DNA of 8,713 nucleotides from assembly GCA_011371325.1 (NCBI GenBank), contig DRQV01000158.1, positions 1 through 8,713 of the forward strand, given 5' to 3'. Numbering within the stretch: the first letter of the stretch is position 1; each line of letters opens with the position of its first letter. Shown one piece after another: positions 6,356 through 8,713 of the stretch. The stretch comes from Thioploca sp. (lineage in GTDB: Bacteria > Pseudomonadota > Gammaproteobacteria > Beggiatoales > Beggiatoaceae). Under the pieces are notes generated by a model that saw only the letters and a program-made list of their open reading frames with translations, did not search any database and was not told the origin of the DNA. Both the position numbers and the translations under genes were made by a program.

Positions 6356-8590
6356 TCAAAAATCATCGTAATAACCAGGAATACGTTCTTCTAAAAATGA
6401 ACTAGCTTTTGAACCAACATTACCCAATCCTTTTAATTGAAATTGGATGAAAAAGCCATTTAAGTATCCTGAACCATCAACACTGTTTAAATAGCGACGA
6501 GTAATTCCACGTATTGCCCAGCAACAACTGCTATATTCTATTCCAGTAAAAGTTTCTAAAGTTTTTTCATCTGGCAATGAATAATTCCAACGTCCTAAAA
6601 TTTTCCATCTTGAATCCAATTTCCAGTGAAATGATATATCTGTTTGTTCTATGGAAGGTTCTCGTAGTCGATAAGATAGATTTAATATTCGTTCTGAATC
6701 AGAATGATAACGCATACGAATTACGGTATGTTCAGTATTATCGTTATGAGGATCAAACCGAACTGTGGATGAAGCTCGCCATTTCTTAGTAAACTGAGAA
6801 GTTAATTCTACAATTACATTGGAGGAAGATTCTATTTTTTCCAATTTATTCGGTAAAGTAACTTGTCTATCGTTAAAATAAAAAGCTTCTCCCATACTCA
6901 ATCGTAGTCTTTCTGCTCCTGTTCTGTTATCTAATAAACGTGAAGTAACTCCCAAACTAACTTGATGGTTATCATCAACTCGATCAGCACTACTAAAGTT
7001 GTTATCTCTAAATAGTTGTGAAAATGATAAATCATAATGAGAAGTATCAAAAATTGGAATATTAGATTGATCCTTATAAGGAGTATAACGATAAAAAATT
7101 CTTGGTTCTAAAGTTTGAACTAAATTTTTATTCAGTAAAATATTACGTTCAAAAAATAAACCACTATCAGTGCTGAAAGTATATAATAATCGGTCTGGAT
7201 TACTATTACCCGTTTTAACATTATCTAAATTATAACTAGTATAACGAAATGCCAATTTTGGAATTATAAAAGTCCCTGCAGTACGTTGTGGCCAGCTAAA
7301 ATCAGATTTTAAATCTAGTCGATTCCCAATTGGTGTGTCAACAATTTCTGTATTACGGTCAAATCGTACTAATTCGGCATTTAATTTTACATTTAAACGC
7401 TGATTGGCTTCTGGTAAAACCGTTTTAAATAATAACTGTGGCAAACGTTGATAAGGGCGAGCAGCTGGATTATCGCTTAAAGTTTGAAACATTTGTACTC
7501 TACCAATTCCAAGCCAGCCATTACCCATATAATACAAATCTCCTCTCTGTTCTAAATGAGTAACACTTGCAACGCTGAGATTAGTACCCAATTCCTCAAA
7601 ATAACGTGTATCAGAAACTTTATTAACATTAAAATTGGTAAGCCAATTTTTATTAATATAACCCTGATGTTTAAATACAAATAATGAACGATTTTTGCCC
7701 GAAGCACTATCATTAGGCAAATATTCAACTTCTAACTGACCTTCATTTTTAGCAGTTAAATAACGCAATTCCGTTTCCATTAATAAACCACGTCGTGACA
7801 TAATACGTGGAGTAATTGTAGCATCGTAATTTGGAGCTAAATTTAAATAATAGGGAATGCTAAATTCAGTACCAGTTTCATCTGAACTACCCATATTAGG
7901 TGCTAAAAAACCAGATTTACGTTTTTCTCCAAGTGGAAATGATAAATATGGAAAGTAAAATACCGGTACTCCTAATATATGTACGGTAGCGTGAGTTGCT
8001 GTCCCCTCTTCTTTGAGATTATCCAAGGTCATAGTATCAGTTGATAAATACCAAATTTCTTTATGTAAATCACAAGTAGTATAACGAGTTTGTTCTAAAT
8101 GGATTATATTTTGAGATTCTTTAACAACTTTTTTGGCTTGTCCTCTTGCTCTATGGTTTAATAACCAGTATTCTACATCTGACATTATGCCTTGTTCTTT
8201 AGTATGTAATTGGATAGAAGAACCGCTAATGACAAAATTTTCATCCCAATAGGTAAAGTTTTGATTAGCATTTATGACATCATTATTACGATTATAAATT
8301 GCTTGTTGAGTAATCATGATTTGATTAGCTCTTTGAATAAATACATCACCATTAAAAGTTGAAGTGCCAAGTTTTTCTTGCACAGTTACATCATTAGCCT
8401 CTATTTGTATTTTATCGCTCATGGTTAATAGCGGAGGACGTGGTGGAGCAACTTCATTAAAAGGCCGGCATATTTTAAATTCATCATGTTTTGCAACTAC
8501 TGGAACAATGATGCTTAAAGATAATAAAAAAATAATAATTTGGTAAAATCGCACAATTTTGTTATGTTTAATTAAAGTTCGTGAGTGCAT
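6356..8590 (-). CDS. lptD: LPS-assembly outer membrane protein LptD
   Basis: LptD forms, with lipoprotein LptE, the outer-membrane translocon that places lipopolysaccharide in the outer leaflet. The 744 residues (E. coli: 784) begin with a basic N-region and a hydrophobic stretch (15-33), a signal peptide probably cut after VVA (about 33). The periplasmic OstA/LptA-like jellyroll is at about 58-190 (IQIEANDVTVQ... FNGDVFIQ). The barrel then follows, with FPLGEKRKSGFLAP (218-231) and IPYYLNLAPNYDATITPR (245-262) as family signatures. Cys41, Cys173, Cys689 and Cys690 match the E. coli set (31, 173, 724, 725) that forms the two disulfides needed for function, so a Dsb and LptE pathway is implied. 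The ATG at 8590 fits the signal peptide, but no ribosome-binding site is visible. The usual downstream surA is absent; the neighbour is a convergent ATPase gene. Confidence 0.97.
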   Translation of the reverse strand: MHSRTLIKHNKIVRFYQIIIFLLSLSIIVPVVAKHDEFKICRPFNEVAPPRPPLLTMSDKIQIEANDVTVQEKLGTSTFNGDVFIQRANQIMITQQAIYNRNNDVINANQNFTYWDENFVISGSSIQLHTKEQGIMSDVEYWLLNHRARGQAKKVVKESQNIIHLEQTRYTTCDLHKEIWYLSTDTMTLDNLKEEGTATHATVHILGVPVFYFPYLSFPLGEKRKSGFLAPNMGSSDETGTEFSIPYYLNLAPNYDATITPRIMSRRGLLMETELRYLTAKNEGQLEVEYLPNDSASGKNRSLFVFKHQGYINKNWLTNFNVNKVSDTRYFEELGTNLSVASVTHLEQRGDLYYMGNGWLGIGRVQMFQTLSDNPAARPYQRLPQLLFKTVLPEANQRLNVKLNAELVRFDRNTEIVDTPIGNRLDLKSDFSWPQRTAGTFIIPKLAFRYTSYNLDNVKTGNSNPDRLLYTFSTDSGLFFERNILLNKNLVQTLEPRIFYRYTPYKDQSNIPIFDTSHYDLSFSQLFRDNNFSSADRVDDNHQVSLGVTSRLLDNRTGAERLRLSMGEAFYFNDRQVTLPNKLEKIESSSNVIVELTSQFTKKWRASSTVRFDPHNDNTEHTVIRMRYHSDSERILNLSYRLREPSIEQTDISFHWKLDSRWKILGRWNYSLPDEKTLETFTGIEYSSCCWAIRGITRRYLNSVDGSGYLNGFFIQFQLKGLGNVGSKASSFLEERIPGYYDDF

Positions 8591-8595
8591 ATAAT
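8567..8595 (+). promoter_or_regulatory. Candidate promoter of purC
   Basis: TTTAAT (8567-8572) and a perfect TATAAT (8590-8595) are 17 bases apart, overlapping the start of lptD. Transcription would begin near 8602, about 45 bases before the purC ATG. The -35 match is weak (3 of 6). Confidence 0.35.
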
Positions 8596-8609
8596 CTAAT
8601 AAATTAGAT
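8594..8609. promoter_or_regulatory. Perfect dyad in the lptD leader
   Basis: ATCTAAT and ATTAGAT are perfect 7-base arms with two bases between them. The dyad ends three bases before the lptD ATG and also touches the purC -10 candidate. It could be an operator serving both divergent genes, or a small hairpin near the lptD initiation site. Chance is possible in AT-rich DNA. Confidence 0.35.
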
Positions 8610-8617
8610 AACTGCTA

Positions 8618-8647
8618 ATTATACAATAGTCATTTATTAAAACACAA
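8618..8647 (-). promoter_or_regulatory. Candidate promoter of lptD
   Basis: On the minus strand TTGTGT (8642-8647) and a perfect TATAAT (8618-8623) are 18 bases apart. Transcription would start near 8611, giving a leader of about 20 bases. The -35 overlaps the first base of the purC start codon. It is the only well-placed -10 in the 56-base gap for lptD. Confidence 0.5.
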
Positions 8648-8713
8648 TGATTTTATTTGAATCGAAGTTACATAGTTTACCACTATTAAAAAAAGGTAAA
8701 GTTCGTGATATTT
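8647..8713 (+). CDS. purC: PurC, SAICAR synthase, N-terminal part (runs off the right edge)
   Basis: The frame opens at ATG 8647-8649 and runs to the edge for 22 full codons, so only the N-terminus is seen. The peptide includes SLPLLKKGKVRDI. The GKVRD(I/L) motif is part of the ATP-binding N-terminal strand pair of phosphoribosylaminoimidazole-succinocarboxamide synthase, which joins aspartate to CAIR in purine synthesis in the cytoplasm. The SLPLL lead-in resembles the longer (about 300-residue) proteobacterial form, not the short E. coli form with GKAKT. The gene is divergent from lptD with a 56-base gap, and no clear ribosome-binding site precedes it. The call rests on a short segment but the motif is distinctive. 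Confidence 0.8.
   Translation, partial: MILFESKLHSLPLLKKGKVRDI

Noticed and set aside
6577..6789. 70-codon open frame on the plus strand opposite lptD
   Set aside because: An antisense shadow of the LptD barrel region; it has no recognisable motif.
8364..8546. 60-codon open frame on the plus strand opposite the lptD start
   Set aside because: It mirrors the signal peptide region of LptD and shows no independent support.
1..8713. CRISPR array, tRNA, insertion sequence or phage attachment site
   Set aside because: No regularly spaced repeats, no cloverleaf-like sequence, and no transposase or integrase reading frame were seen on either strand.

Overview
The window is bacterial chromosome from an AT-rich, Gram-negative organism. 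A gammaproteobacterium is most likely: there is a complete LptD with the four-cysteine pattern of Escherichia coli LptD, and a PurC start of the longer GKVRD type. The soluble PAS/histidine-kinase/receiver protein, the DUF29 protein and the stand-alone OLD-like ATPase are of kinds I associate with Thiotrichales-like sulfur bacteria and cyanobacteria, but I cannot fix a genus from this window.

Layout. Left part (minus strand): a three-gene proton-translocating transhydrogenase operon, pntAA-pntAB-pntB, with a stop/start overlap (TAATG) and a stop/start abutment (TAAGTG). It has a near-consensus sigma70 promoter and clear Shine-Dalgarno sites. A DUF29 gene that runs off the left edge follows 48 bases downstream, behind a stable hairpin. 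Middle: a soluble hybrid histidine kinase (minus strand) with no partner response regulator in view, then a 202-base divergent gap and a plus-strand AAA/OLD-like ATPase that has no TOPRIM nuclease domain and no partner gene. Right part: lptD (minus strand), convergent with the ATPase across a long inverted repeat, and the first codons of purC (plus strand), divergent from lptD with overlapping promoter regions.

How the genes fit together. The transhydrogenase uses the proton gradient to make NADPH from NADH. LptD is the outer-membrane LPS translocon, and PurC is a purine biosynthesis enzyme. These are housekeeping genes. The kinase and the ATPase between them are accessory genes with no visible partners. 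I see no tRNA, rRNA, CRISPR array, insertion sequence or origin.

The most notable points are the lone OLD-like ATPase next to lptD where surA is often found, the proton-channel residue pattern of the transhydrogenase (His in PntAB, Asn in PntB), and the sharp difference in GC content and ribosome-binding sites between the pnt operon and everything else. I did not find convincing evidence of a wholly new system.
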